The position numbers and the translations under genes were made by a program. A DNA stretch of 64,000 nt from Aphis gossypii (taxonomy: Eukaryota > Arthropoda > Insecta > Hemiptera > Aphididae): the NCBI RefSeq assembly GCF_020184175.1, contig NC_065530.1:42571260-42635259 (forward strand), given 5' to 3'. The notes under the pieces were generated by a model. That model was not told the origin of the DNA. It saw only the letters and a list, made by a program, of their open reading frames with translations, and ran no database searches. Of the stretch, positions 1 through 13,000 are shown piece after piece; the first letter of the stretch is position 1, and each line of letters starts with the position of its first letter.

Positions 1-2162
1 CACCTTTACTTTTTAGTCATTATTTAATACTCTCTCACTTCTATAATGCCCTTTAAAGTATTATATCAATATGAGCTAGATGTAATCAGGTTTATCCTAG
101 GTTGTCGTTAATGTTAATTTCATTAATGACGGGAAAAAAATACTTGTTTTCAGTAAAACATCACGTAAGTTTTATTAATATAATATAATATAATATAATG
201 TATCAGTGTAACAAAAAAAAAAAAAAAAAAACAATAAGATTACTATAATAACTTACAAATTCGAAGTAATTGCAGGTCACAAGAGCGTTTAGTAATCCTC
301 ATGAACGGGTAAAAAAATTATAAACTATTTCTAGAATAAAACAATATTATCACATGTATTTTTCTTATTTATCATTAATTATTTTGGCCTAAGTCTGATG
401 AACATAATATTAATTATCAAATACAAAAACATAACACAAAATTATAACCCAGTATTAAGTTAAGTATCTTTGTTTGACGAGCAATAATATTATTAAATGT
501 TGATTAACATTAGTAATAATATTATGTTACAATTATACTAGGAATATATTATTATAGAAAAAAAAAATAGTCAACATGTACACTACTTTTGTTTTTTTGT
601 TTCAAAAGTGAGTTATTGTTATTATTTTAACATCACAATTCACAGTCACAAAAAAAAGGGTACATGATAAAACTGTGGCATAAGTTACTTAACGTATTCC
701 AAGAGCCTATTATAGTGAGGTGATTAAATTTTATAAAAAGGTATTCCTCTGATATTAAAAACATCACAACTTATTAAAGCGCTATAATTTATCTTCAAAA
801 TAATTACAATACCTATTTTTTTTTAATCAAATGCTTTTGTTCAATTTTTGTTTTCATATAATAACAATAATAATATGATGAATACAATATGTTCATATTT
901 ATGAGTAATTTATGTATATTAAACTTAATACAGTAGGCCAATTAATAACATAATATAAATACTATTTAACTTAAAACCAGGTGGTCATAAAGATGAGAGA
1001 TAGATTAAAATACATAATACATACAATACTTACTGTAATTACAAACAGAAGATAAATCAAATATATATATATATATGTATAATGTTTTCTGGGATGATGA
1101 GATTATAAAATTGGTAAATATTATTCTGTTAGAAACTACATATATGAATTTAACTTCTTAAAATCAAATATATTTAGTGAGACATTATACTATAAACCTT
1201 AAAACAAATATGATACAATACAATGATTAGTAGTTATAAAACACATTTCAGATAATACAAGTTGGGTATTTTGCTCAATTATAAAAAATAATAATAATAC
1301 TAAAGAAAAAAGAAAATAAATCAGTCTTAGGTAAACTTCTCGTCAATCATTTAGTTTGATAACTAACACTTGTCAAAAATCGAATTCATATATAAATAAA
1401 TCTCAAATCTAAAAAGATTTTCTACTTACATAGATTCCAGAAAACTCAAAATGATAATAGCTGCATATAATGTGCAAATGTAATGCTTAAATGGTTACGC
1501 AATTTAAATTTAAATTAAATATTATGATTAAAAATTCATTAAATTCAGTTTTTTTTCACAATAAAAAATAGTATACAATAAAACTAGATAAAAAAAATTA
1601 TGCTTAAAAACATCTGTTAGAATTTTTAAGTATTATTCTCAATGATGAAATATAATAAATAGATCTCTGCATTAACTGTAAAATCAAAATATGTAAATTT
1701 TTATATTTTAAGTACTGAATACTTTGAATTAAAATAATAAGTGATTTATTTAAATATTTTGATACTTGGCCACCTCTATTATCAAAAAAAACTAACAAGA
1801 CAAGCCCATCCTAACGAAAAGTTTATAAAGTATGAAAAAATTTAAATATACCTATAAATATTATATTATGTATATCATGTGTAATATAAATGGAAACTCA
1901 TTGAAATGGAATTAAATGAACATCACAATATTTTAATTGATAAAAAGACAAATTATTGTTGGAGAAGAAATAACTTGTAAAAATATAACTTGATTTTCAG
2001 AAAACATAAGACCTATCATAGTATTTTTTTTATACATATATCCCTTTAAGTAAAAAGAGCAAACCGTATGCAGATCTATTACACAAAATAATTAAAAGAG
2101 AAAATTGTACAAAAATGGTTCTAAAAATAAACATACATTATAATAGTAAATGCTACCGCAGA
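1..2162. other. Downstream region of SPPL3: probable 3'UTR, then AT-rich DNA
   Basis: No other gene is recognised. The SPPL3 stop is at 2165-2163, so its 3'UTR runs leftwards. AATAAA on the minus strand (TTTATT on plus) occurs near 1745-1750 and near 170-175, but which is used cannot be told. Other content is low-complexity: a (TATAA)n run near 178-200, a poly-A tract near 212-230, and an (AT)n stretch near 1062-1075. Short ORFs here look like chance. Confidence 0.5.
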
Positions 2163-5100
2163 CTATACGTCCATATGTTTGGAAGGCTGTTGTATTATAA
2201 ATGGTTCACTCCACATTCTTCTTAAATCACCCTAAAGATCATTAAAACAATTTTAATTAATTTATTGTTATTAGTCAAAAACAGTTTACTCTTAATGGAA
2301 TATAAATATTACCTTTAAATAGGCCATGGTCAAAAGAGGTAAAAGTGTAAATGGAACTAGATAGAGTAGAGCTGGCTGGGCTGCTTTAAAAATCTCTGAA
2401 GACACAGTAGCAGTAACTAGGCCCAGAAAGTATCCAATTAGCGAACAGTGGAAATAACTATGGAGAATAAAAAGAATTATTAATGTTATCCTATTGTTTT
2501 TCACAAACATTAGGATTTAATAGTAAAATAATTTCTTGCCTTATTCTGCCTAGATGCCTTGGAGGTGGAACACCAGTTTCTCCAAAATGTAGAAGCTGAG
2601 ATTTCTTATACGCATCATACCGCATCACGAAACACAGTAATAGGCCAGGCATAACCTGAAATAGTAAACAATATTGAAAAATTATTTACCAGAATACTTA
2701 ACAACAAATAAAATATTAAAAAATAACTCACTATATCTCCAAGCCCAAGCATTGAAAACCGACCGTTATGAATACTGGGAAATACTAATTTTCCAGGAAG
2801 AGATAACCTTGGTGCTTCTTTGGCAACTCCGCCAATATGTAACTTTCGGGCCACTACTCCGACAGGATTTTCTGCTGACCGTGTTGCCACCTATTTTAAT
2901 ATAACATAATGAACACAATAAGTATTTTAACAACTTTTAACAACTGCATAAGTGATGCTCACTTTGACCATAACGTTGGTGTTAAATATGTATGACGAGA
3001 AAAACACCCAGAAAACATCATAGATCAAAAGACCAGTCAACAGAAGAGTGGACACTTTAAGACTAGGAAGTCGGACAAAAGCAATAAATGCTACACAAAG
3101 TCCCATTCCCATTGCTACAAAAATTTAAAAATAATTTATTTAGTACTTACTATATCGAATTAACATTTGGAAATGATTTTACAAGTACATTAATAAAAAA
3201 ATAAGAATTTTAAAAAAGAAAAAGTGTCATTTAACATTATTAAAGCAAATTTATGCTCTTGATTTTTATTTCAAATAATTATCATTAAAGTTAGAAGAAA
3301 TTAAAATCTAAAAAAAAATTGTTTTAAATTAATTATTGTATATTATTCAGCACTTACCATCCATTAACAGCCAATGTCCAGTCAATACCCAGATACACAC
3401 TATAAACAATGCCATTGAAAAAGACAGCAGCTCAGCAGTTGTAAAACGACCACATATACCAAAAGAGATCCTAAAAATAATGTTAGTTACAATGAAATAA
3501 AATAAGAGTGTGTTTTGAAATGTAAATTTACTTATTTCCATCTGAGCAAGGATTAATAATGTACTGACACATAGGCAGCAGGAGAAATGCCAATGCAACG
3601 GTAGCAATAACTGGAACAAAAATAAAATAATAATTATGTGTTTAAAATATGCTTTTTTACAACAACATAAAATAAGAGATAATAAGACATTTTTTAAGAG
3701 TGTTTAGTTATATACTAATTTGATTTTTTTTTGTTGTAGTTCAAATATAATTTGTTTTATTGTCCAAGGACAAATAAATATGTTGTGAGGATTGGGAGCG
3801 ATGATTTGTTGTATTTTTGTAACATCAGCATAATAAGAATATAAATTAAAATTTTTATGATTTATTTTCTCCTAAGGTAAAATTTAATCATATGATGTGA
3901 TCAATTTTATAGATACAAAATTTAAATTTCTTTAAGTTACACTAAACTAAATTAGAATAATTGGAACATAAAAAACAGCCATCATATACCAAACTATGAA
4001 GATAAACTTAAAAGTAAAGAATAGAAAAATCATTGTCAAAATGCAATCATCTATCAACTTCACAGCAAATTCAAATAGGTTTTTAGAATTCTAATCATAA
4101 TATCATTTTTCAAATTAGAACATTGGAAATAAATATTTTTTTGTTTTCTATATTATATGGTATACTATGTGTAAGTGTATATCAGATAAAACAATACAGC
4201 AAATTAATGCTTAATAAATAGGTAGATAAAATAAAAATACTAAGAAAACCTGATATGTACCAGTTGCAATTGAGTATGTATGACATAACATTAAATAACA
4301 CATGATTTCTATACTTTCTATTTTTTTATTTTTAATATATTATTATGATTAAAAATAAGTTAAACAATAAATTAATAATTAAAATTTAGAAAATATAGAA
4401 AAATCGAGTTATTACATAAGGGATATAATATAACATAATGCACTAAAAAAGTGAAATTGAACATAATATGCAAAAAAATATCAGCTTACTTGCAGTGCAT
4501 ATTGCAAATAACATTTGCATAGAATCAAAGAAGAAAAACATGACTAACAATGATATTGAAGCTCCCAGAGGCAAACACAAAGCTTGCATAGTATCCAATG
4601 TTTGAACATCTAAGAAATAAAAAATATATTTATTAATCATCAGTATATTTCAGTATTTTACAATGATGTAATAATCAATTTACAAAACAATACCATCAGT
4701 TTCTTTGCATAGAGTCCAGAAAATTATTCATAAGACATTAAAATTATTTTATTCAAACGATAAAATAAGAAATAAAAAAATATAACCTAATTCTTATTTT
4801 AACAGATACAATAGTATATGAAATATTTGTGTATATTTTATGGACACTTAATGTTGTAAAATACTGAAATGAAATTATTTTAAAGCATGTTAACCTTGTT
4901 TTCGCTTACTAATATCTGTTAAGCACACAGAGCTTCCATTAGAGCTCTTAGATTTTTCTTTTTCTCTTTCTCTAGCTTCCTGTTCCATATTTAAAGATCT
5001 AAAATGTATAAAATTCAATGATGATAATAATAATAATATACTGTAAAAAAAAATTGGGATGAAAATGTAGGTGTATTAACCTGAAACTGCCATAAACAAT

Positions 5101-5266
5101 TAACAGAATAGATATCAAAAATGTGGAGACCCGAGATGAATCCATTATTGTATATGCCCTGAAAAAAATTGTTTAATTTGATTTTATTAAATAGGTATTT
5201 ATTTATTTATGACAAAATGATAAATAATAATATATCCTACCATTGGTAATCTACTTGGGAAGACAT
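2163..5266 (-). CDS. SPPL3: Signal peptide peptidase-like 3 (SPPL3), complete 11-exon coding region
   Basis: Intramembrane GxGD aspartyl protease. The family sits in Golgi/ER membranes and cleaves type II membrane proteins such as glycosyltransferases. Coding exons in transcript order: 5266-5241, 5158-5081, 4998-4895, 4609-4490, 3610-3532, 3470-3358, 3114-2963, 2890-2732, 2655-2540, 2457-2313, 2231-2163. They total 1161 bp, 386 residues plus TAG, close to vertebrate SPPL3 (about 384). All phases join. Seen: catalytic YD at 205-206 (LLIYDVFWVFF), GLGD at 273-276 (second catalytic Asp 276), QPAL at 343-346, and hydrophobic segments throughout. The start gives MSSQVDYQWAY, matching the family's short N-terminus, with AAAATG context. 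Introns are GT-AG except the one after exon 9, which needs a GC donor. The GLGD loop is split from the following V-M-P-G by an intron. No frameshift or premature stop. The family call is very secure. Confidence 0.96.
2539..2540 (-). other. SPPL3: Non-canonical GC splice donor (SPPL3 intron after coding exon 9)
   Basis: Exon 9 must end in AG at 2540 so that, with the T at 2457, it forms the Ser of the conserved S-Y-F-H-C segment. The intron then begins GCAAGAAAT at 2539 and ends CATAG before 2457. No GT within reach keeps the frame. AG|GCAAG is the usual sequence of the minor GC-AG class processed by the U2 spliceosome. Confidence 0.8.
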
Positions 5267-5292
5267 TTTGGAATAAGCAGTGAAATCTTCTT
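5267..5292 (-). other. SPPL3: SPPL3 5'UTR part of the first coding exon
   Basis: The exon carrying the start codon begins at 5292 after a TTTACAG acceptor. These 26 bases lie between acceptor and ATG. They hold no ATG and contain a stop-free stretch, so translation is taken to start at 5266. Confidence 0.75.
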
Positions 5293-8200
5293 CTGTAAAC
5301 ACAAACACAAATTTTAAAATATAAACTCATAACTTTTATAATTATAAATTAAATATGAATAATAAAAAAAAAACAAATAAGCCATTTCCAAATTGTGGTC
5401 TGTGACACACAAATAAGTCCTGATTCAATAACATTAAATTATTTACATTATCATGTTTAAAATGTATATAATTTGTTCAGTAGATAAAATAAGAATTTTT
5501 TTGTTTTGACCAGCCTAATTAAGATATTGGTATTAAAAGAGGAGTGGGTAATGTTTTTACATCTAAGAATTAAAATTTGGGAACAAATATAGGTTATGTA
5601 TTTTAAATAAATTTCCCTTTTATAATTTTTGTTAAAAAATATATACCTACTATACTACATAACCTTAATTTTGATTAAATTAATAATTTTAGTTTTTATA
5701 AAATGTATAACTTATGAGTAATTAATTACAAATCTAACAAATAGAATAAATTTAAATAAAATAAAAAAAAAGTAATTTTTTATTCTATAGAAACAAGACA
5801 GTTAATATAATATTTAAGTCATGCCTAATAATAAAAATCTAAGCCATATAGTTAGTTTCTTGATAGTTAACGTAATACATTATTAAACGGGTAGGTATAA
5901 ATTTATTTATTATTTTTCTTTTTTGTATATTATGTTAATAAGATAATAGAAAATGGAAAGAGGAAAGCTTAATGAGCTACATTTTAAGATTTTTAAAATT
6001 TACATTTTTTTAAGTGAGTAGGTAGTAGGTACTTTCAAATTTGTTTATAGAAAAAAAAATTATTATAGAAGTAATACTTCATTGTTATTAATTTATTAAA
6101 AATGAACAAGTATTCAAAATATAAATAACTCACTTAAAATTAGAATACATAAATATAATAATTTTGTGCAACTCCATATAATAATCAAGATTAACAATCA
6201 TAATTAAGGATTTAATTAATAGTTATAGTTTACTACAGGTAGGCACTTACTTTAAAATTAAAACCATGTTAAATAGATTAATGTTTATTTGTAATAAAAT
6301 TTCTAAATCCCACGCGTTTATAATTTATAAACACAAACTGAATAGTGAATACATAGTGAAAATTAACACAGAAGATTCAATTATTATAAAACAAATTTTA
6401 TTTAATTTTTATGAATTTAATACTTATCAACAACTAAGAAATATAAACCATATGTACCATGTACCAACTGCAATATAATATGTATACTGTATACTGTATA
6501 GTATCTATCTCTAAAATAATAGTTAAAAATATACATACACCATAGACTTACAACTAAAATAAGAATTATCTAATAAATTGTACTTTATTAGGTAGGACAG
6601 GTAGGTGTGTCAGTTTTACACTAGTTCTAAACCTATTTAATCAATTTTAATAGAGTTTATTTCTTATTTGGTGTTATAATATCGTTATATAACAAGTCTT
6701 CAACCGATATCAAGAAATATGATAAATGTTCACATAACAACAGTTGAATAGAAATTGTTTCAATACAAATAAAAATAGATAACATGTATTATCTAGGAAA
6801 AATTTATTAAACAACTAACGTATACCAAGGGGCATGCAAAGTAGATATATTTTTAAATGTTTTTTATTTTTTTTAAGTTATCTCGTTTTTATAATTGGTA
6901 TTAATAAATATAACTATTATTCAAATATATAAGATTCTTTTAAATTTAAATTTTAATAATTATTTACCTTATATTATAAAATAATGAATAAAATTAATAT
7001 ATAAGTAGCCTATACCTAAATTAGTTATAAATAATTTAACTCATGAAAATGGATCGCAAGATAGGTTGTTTATCGCAATAAAAATTTACTACAAAAATAT
7101 TTATTTATTCTAACTAAAAGATTCCAATATTATTATTTGTGTGTACTTTATGGGTTGAAAAAAAAACAAATTTTAAACCTATAAAACCTGTTAGAACTTA
7201 TAGCTGAAACTTGCAATTTACAATTTTATGCAGTAAATATCTTACTTATTTGAACCATTAATAAACTTAGTACCTTTGATGAACTTAAGAACCATACTAA
7301 ATGCACACAAGTGGTGTGTATATGGTTGACGGTCAACCAGACCGTGGTGACAACCAGATATTGACTGCCACTAAAAAAAACCTGGTTGTTGTCATAAGTC
7401 ATTTTTGTTTACTGTTGCACACTTTGATTGAAAATTATAATGATTTTTATTATTTCCCTTTTTATTTAATTAATTAATAGGTACTGTTCAAATTAATATT
7501 ATTAACATTATAAAAAATTTATCAAGAGCATAACAATATAATCTACAAAGTGATTTGTACACTAAAGCAAATATATAAAAACATTTTAAATTTTTACAAT
7601 ATTACTAACACTAAACAATAAATATACCAATAGCAGTATTAGGTACTAGATAAATAAATACATACTAAAAATAAATTTGTAAACCATATAATCAATACAG
7701 ATAATTGTGTAGGTTATAGATAAACAATTACAAAAGTACATTTTGATAAAAGTTGAAAAGAATGCATTTAAAAAAAAAATTGATTGGTTAAATAATAGTT
7801 TGAGGCTTGACAATAATAGATAGCAACTACCTAATTCAGATTTTATAGGCTGTTGTAGATATAGTAAAATGAGAGCGGTAAGTTATTTAAGATAAACTAT
7901 CTCAAAATATTTAAAAGTATATATAAATAGAGCTTATTAGAAAATAAATAGATACAAAAACTTATTAACTTGGTAAGGGCAAACTAATCAATTATTATTT
8001 TTATTTTGCATACCTAAAAAGTAAAATGTTTAAATGATTGGATGTATTGTTCTTAATAATATTATGTTTTAACATTAGTTTTCAGAGTAATTAATGTATA
8101 CCTATTAAGATGACATTGTATCCACATAAGGGGGGTTATGTTATTTTTTATCATATGAATATAAAACATAGCAAATTTGCTCTAATATTAATATTGATTT

Positions 8201-9349
8201 TGAAAATTTGGTATTTTTTACATTCTTAAGACAAAGATGTGATGCAAGTATACCGTCTTCTTTAAAATAAAAAAAATAAAACTAAATAAATGTAGGTAAA
8301 TTTTAAAAATAAAGGTATCTAAATGGTTAGGTATAATATATCTGAAATTAATTAGATAGGTAAATAATTTATAGAAATATTACCTAACGACTAACAGATA
8401 TTATGTATGAATTGTATTTCTTAGGTAATTAAGTTTTACTTATTTATCATATTTTTTCTATTTAACTGATAGTTGAAGAGACGCCGTGGGAACAATAATT
8501 TCTAAAAAATAAACAAATTACTTAAAGAAACCAATGGGTTAGGAAATTAAATAGGTAAGTAATTAATGTTTTTTCTGGGGGTTTTCAGATAGATTTTCAG
8601 TAATATGAATCTTTAAATTCAATAATTTTAAATTCACTTTATAACCGAAAGAGAAAACACGATAAAAGCTTTTAAAATTAAATATTACCAATAAGTAAGT
8701 AGCTATTACAATTTTTATCCTAAGAAGTAGACTACAAATAATTGAGAGAATAATTATCTCACCACGGGTATGATTGTTATTATTTTTTTTTAATGGTATA
8801 ACCGTGAATGAATAACCATAATTGGTAAGTAAAAAAATATAATAGAAAGAGACCAATTTGTTTATCAATCATGCAGAAAACAATAATTGGGTAGGTAGGT
8901 AGTTCAGTATTATATTTCGTAATTACATCACAATTTAAGATATCTTAAATCGTAATCTACATTTATAAACATGCTTAAGGGAGACAACATAAACATATAA
9001 TCAGTGATTATTTCATTAGTTACCTATATTGAGCCTTTGGATTCAAAAACAAAATGAACCTATACAATATGTACCAAAGCGGTTGATGACCATTTCCTGT
9101 AAAAATCTAGTGGACTACTTTCAAAAACTATGGATAGAAGAGTCACCGACTACTGGTAGACTGTCAAGACTTAAAGGACGGAAGATTGTAATTTATTGTG
9201 AACAGTGAAAAAAAAAATTTTTTTTAAACTGGAACTTCTGCTATCCCCAGAAAATGTATAGCCATTAGTTAAATCTCGTCACTATTGCATCACCTACAAT
9301 CGTTATTACCTATTTATAATTGATTATTTATCAAACGCGAAACACTTAC
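5293..9349 (-). other. SPPL3: SPPL3 intron 1 (about 4.06 kb)
   Basis: This interval lies between the inferred donor GTAAGTGTT, beginning at 9349, and the acceptor TTTACAG ending at 5293. It is AT-rich with no recognisable exon. A small inverted repeat (ACAACCAG near 7350 and CTGGTTGT near 7382) could form a hairpin. ORFs at 6266-6478 and 8563-8868 have no family features and are treated as chance. Confidence 0.6.
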
Positions 9350-9680
9350 GTGCGAAGGGTTTTAGGGTCGGGCTAAATTATGATCGCGGAATAGTCGATG
9401 TGATTTGCGGAAGCTAAGACGTCGTCGGTCGGCGTCAGCTGCTCATCGATTTCCATCCCGTCACGAGTCTTCGGCGTCGGTGAACGAACCCGGACTTTGA
9501 AAAAACTACACGCAAGACAAATGCGAACCGTCACAATCTCTCGTCGCTCCGTGTCACTCTGAACAATCCGACCGATGACACTCGGCACTCGGTATTCGCG
9601 TCCACCTGTCGTCACGACGAAGACTCGACGACGGAGAAGTCGTCCGAATACCGAATAACCGTTGTCGTACCGGTCATCGA
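9350..9680 (-). other. SPPL3: Probable SPPL3 non-coding first exon and 5'UTR
   Basis: The left edge at 9350 is a strong donor on the minus strand (GCAC|GTAAGTG), and the sequence to the right is sharply more GC- and CpG-rich than its surroundings. This is the expected place for the SPPL3 transcription start, because the coding exon at 5292 begins at an acceptor. The 5' limit is not determinable. A minus-strand frame 9615-9373 (80 codons) ends before the donor. If transcription starts upstream of 9615 it would be an upstream ORF; otherwise it is fortuitous. Confidence 0.6.
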
Positions 9681-10480
9681 GCGAGCGGGCCGTTTATTTG
9701 TTATTTCGTTTATATTTTTTGAGGAAACCGAACAAATCGTAATGCGAAAACCACAGGCGGGTCGGCGAAAAATATTTGCGTCACGAACCACCGACTACAC
9801 CGGACATCGTAATTTATTATATTATATTATACACTCAATGAGGGCTCCGCGGCATGTTATTAAAATTAAAATATGTAATTAGCGATTAGCGAATAAATGG
9901 TCGGTCGGTCTTTTGTTGTTATTGTTCTAGCGCAAGATGCCGAGCGGCGTGCGTGCGTGCGTGCGTACGGAGATAAATTTGGAACGCGGCCGCGGACACC
10001 ACGACTACCACTGCAGCTGGAACAATGTAAAAAAATGTAAAACGATATATAAGTATAGTACCGTACGAAGTCGGACGTACGCAACTAGAGCGAACAGCGG
10101 TAGTGGTGACTGTCGAGTGGTGGAGGTGTTGGTAGTCGGCGAGTGGGAACGGGCAGGGGGATGTCGATGAATGGTAAGCGGTGGTGGTAGTCGGTACTGC
10201 GGCGGAATGGTTGAAGACCGCGGTAATAGTCCTAGCCGGGAGGTGTGGAGCGGTCGACGGTACTCGGTACTCGGTAGACTCGCCATCGGCACCGTCCGTG
10301 GTCCGTGTCGGCCTCTTCGCCGCCCGCGACGGTGGTGCGGGGGAGTCGCAGGAATGCGCATGCGTTTTGATGACGATGTTATCATAATATTATTATTATG
10401 CATCGGGCTTCGTTCGAAAACCCAATCGTCGGCAGATGGCGCGTCCTACGCCGGCCGCGAAAACTGAATCCTCGAGCCCA
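9680..10480. promoter_or_regulatory. CpG-rich promoter-type block upstream of SPPL3
   Basis: About 0.8 kb with much higher GC and many CpGs compared with flanking DNA. It includes a (GCGT)n run near 9950-9966, a TATA-like AACGATATATAAG near 10040, an NRF-1/ewg-like TGCGCATGCG at 10355-10364, and CAGATGGCGC near 10433. Long frames run on both strands (for example 10005-10403 minus, 10171-10467 plus), but they are compositional: no domain, biased Arg/Ser/Pro content and overlapping in every frame. A plus-strand donor-like ATGAATG|GTAAGC at 10170 could belong to a divergent transcript. Regulatory role is inferred. Confidence 0.5.
9946..9966. repeat. (GCGT)n microsatellite
   Basis: Short tandem GCGT units (gcgtgcgtgcgtgcgt) within the CpG-rich block. 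Confidence 0.8.
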
Positions 10481-11689
10481 CCTACCTACTTACGGATAAG
10501 GCTCGAAAGTTGACGAAAGAAGTTTTTTTTTTTAAAAAACAATGTGCCAAGTGCCTTCGTTTGAACGTCTCTTTATTCAAGAATGTACTAAAGCCATTAA
10601 ATATCTACAACATTTACACTTATTGTAAAAATATTTTATGCATAATGTGTAATCAAATAATGAATGTCAAAAAAAAAAAAATATATTAAAAATATAAAAA
10701 TAAATAAGTATAAATTTATAATATAAATAATTTATATAATTTTTATTTTTTACATAAATATATGTAAAAATACTTTTTAATCAATTGTAAAACATTTAAC
10801 TTTATAAATCAAACATTTACATTAAATAATAAAATTTAACAAAACTAATGGTATAAAAAATGATAATATTATTAAACGATTTATGTAGGTAGGTATATAC
10901 TTTTTCATCAAAACAATGTAGATAATATTAAAATCTGTGTAATGTACTCGTAATAAGCAAAAATGAAAAAGTTATAAGTAGTTTCAAATACATGTTGTCT
11001 TGAACGAAGAAAGTGTCCAGTGACACCATTTTATTAATTATATTTTTATGAAAAAGTAGGTAGTATTCATTTTATTTGTTATTAAAAATACAACTGTTTT
11101 ATTAAATGAATCATTTTAAAACTGAGTTTAATCATAATACATTTTAAATAATTCATAATTCATATATAAAAGGTGGTAATTTATTTTTCTTTAAATGTGA
11201 GAAAATACTTCGAAAAAAATTCATCTTTAAATGTGAAAAAGTGAAAATGAATTTTATAGGTTCGTATGTTTTTTGAAACAAATATTTAGATAAGAAAGCA
11301 TTGTCTAAGTCTTAGACTCTAAGACGTTCAAAAAAAAAAACCAACTCATAAATAATAATACGTACTGTTAAGTAACAATATTTGATATGCAATTATGTAC
11401 CTAGTTATTTTATTTTCTATAAAATTAATTGATAATATTATATTAATATATTTTGTTTCTATCAACTTCGACTAGGCAGCAGCCATAGTTAATAAATAAT
11501 AATACAGGTACCTAATACCTGTATTATAAGATAATAATAAGATATACTAGTATTTATAATCAATGCTAATAATTATTCTTATAAAGTTATAATATAATCA
11601 TAGATATAAGATATATCTTTTTTTATTTCCATCAACATATTTTGACTTTCACAGTTTCACTCATTGAATTATTACATTTTTATATATAA
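10481..11689. other. AT-rich intergenic DNA, no gene seen
   Basis: Low-complexity A/T-rich sequence, densest near 10,660-10,900, following the CpG block. No coding exon, RNA gene or clear transposon end was recognised. Confidence 0.5.
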
Positions 11690-11857
11690 TATATAAATCA
11701 TATTATATGAACATGATACGTAATTATTGTAATATAATATTATAGTCTTTTTAAATTGGATATTTTTTGAAGCTGCAGGTGAAGGTATTTCGTGTTTTTT
11801 TTATTTCTTAAGGAAACTTATATTCATAAGAAACTAATATTTGCCCGGCGTCTCCAT

Positions 11858-11915
11858 CAGTGACGTAGTTATGGGGAGGGGGGATATGGGGATAGATTCC
11901 CCCAGAGCCTTTTTT
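11858..11915 (+). mobile_element. hAT-like MITE end (relic)
   Basis: Starts CAGTGACGTAGTTATGGGG, followed by G-runs and a CCCCC block. This CAG-led, G-rich terminal pattern is typical of non-autonomous hAT elements in insects. A matching right end and target duplication were not found, so it is a fragment call only. Confidence 0.4.
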
Positions 11916-12237
11916 AAAATGTTTAATGCATTGACTTAATGACTTATACTTGATATAACTTTATAAAATTATCCATATTATGTTATCACTTATAAATTAT
12001 TATCACGGATATAATCCACCACGTCCTTATCTTGGCTCTCAAATTATATCTATCTTGACTTATTACATCTTCATAGTTCATAATAATTAATCAATAATAA
12101 TTATTGTCATTATTAAGCCTTATTGTCACAAAAACTTACACATTGACACGAAGGAAATAAATAATGAGTTACCTAAAAAAACCCAGAAAATTGAATCTTA
12201 TTTTATGAATTATGGTGTTTTATATAATATTATCATT

Positions 12238-12470
12238 TTAAATTCTGAACGAAGTGATGAATGTATTGATTTTACAATGATTTGTGTGTTTTTTTTTATG
12301 TCTGTGTACAGCATAACTTGTCGAAATAATGCTTCAATACAAAATTCAGGGGTCGTTTCCGATGGTAAAGTGAATATAATATCCTTAATGCATAATAGAG
12401 GTCAAAAGTAAACATTTTCCAACAGTTTTCAAAAAAGTCGATTTTTTTATATTATGGTTGTATTGGTGAT
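12238..12470 (+). repeat. Partial copy (head) of the unclassified 1.25-kb interspersed repeat
   Basis: Begins TTCTGAACGAAGTGATGAATG and follows the copy at 30750 through the TCTGTGTACAGCATAACT and GTTTCCGATG segments to the AAAAGTCGATTTTTTTATATTATGGTTG part. The rest is missing. Downstream, 12,500-12,640 is GC-richer sequence of unknown origin. Confidence 0.75.
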
Positions 12471-13000
12471 GAATATTTGCTAATTATTTTTTAACAACGT
12501 GTACAAAACTGTGGGGCAGTCTTGGAGTTCGTGTGCGCGTGATGGTAATCGCGGGAAACTGCCTGTCTCTTACATATTCGTATTTAGCCGTAGCTTTACA
12601 ATAATAAAACATGAGACATCACAGGAGGGGCTTAATATCTATTCAGCGTTATGTTTGGTTTATGAGATATATAATATATATACTATATAATATGTACCTA
12701 TTGTGCATATTATTATGTTTATAAAATATAAATAACTATGTAACAATCGTTACAGTATAATATATTAATCATATTCTATGAACATGATACTTAATTATTG
12801 AGATATAATATTATAGTCTTTTTAAATTGGATATTTTTTTGAAGCTGCAGGTGAAGGTAGGTACTTCGTGTTTTTTTTATTTCTTAAGGAAACAAATACA
12901 ATTTTTTATCTCACAATACCATTTTACTATTTTAATTTATATTGAAATTTGACACCGATAACGTGCTGAACAATTTTCAGACCTGAGGCAAACTACCGTT

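Larger units (their letters stand above)
11690..12893 (+). repeat. Direct duplication of about 125-135 bp, copies 1.07 kb apart
   Basis: Copy 1 at about 11690-11817 and copy 2 at about 12760-12893 share the same order: a TATGAACATGATAC segment, ATATTATAGTCTTTTTAAATTGG, and GAAGCTGCAGGTGAAGGTA followed by TTCGTG and a T-run. Differences are a few substitutions plus small insertions in copy 2. The interval between holds MITE-like pieces, so the copies flank inserted or duplicated DNA. Confidence 0.75.

Noticed and set aside
2674..2904. 76-codon plus-strand ORF
   Set aside because: Antisense shadow of SPPL3 coding exon 8.
8563..8868. 101-codon minus-strand ORF in SPPL3 intron 1
   Set aside because: No family features and ordinary AT-rich codon content; likely chance.
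9866..10467. Overlapping ORFs on both strands (72-132 codons) in the GC-rich block
   Set aside because: GC-rich DNA has few stops; the frames overlap on both strands, are Arg/Ser/Pro-biased and show no domain or splice continuity.
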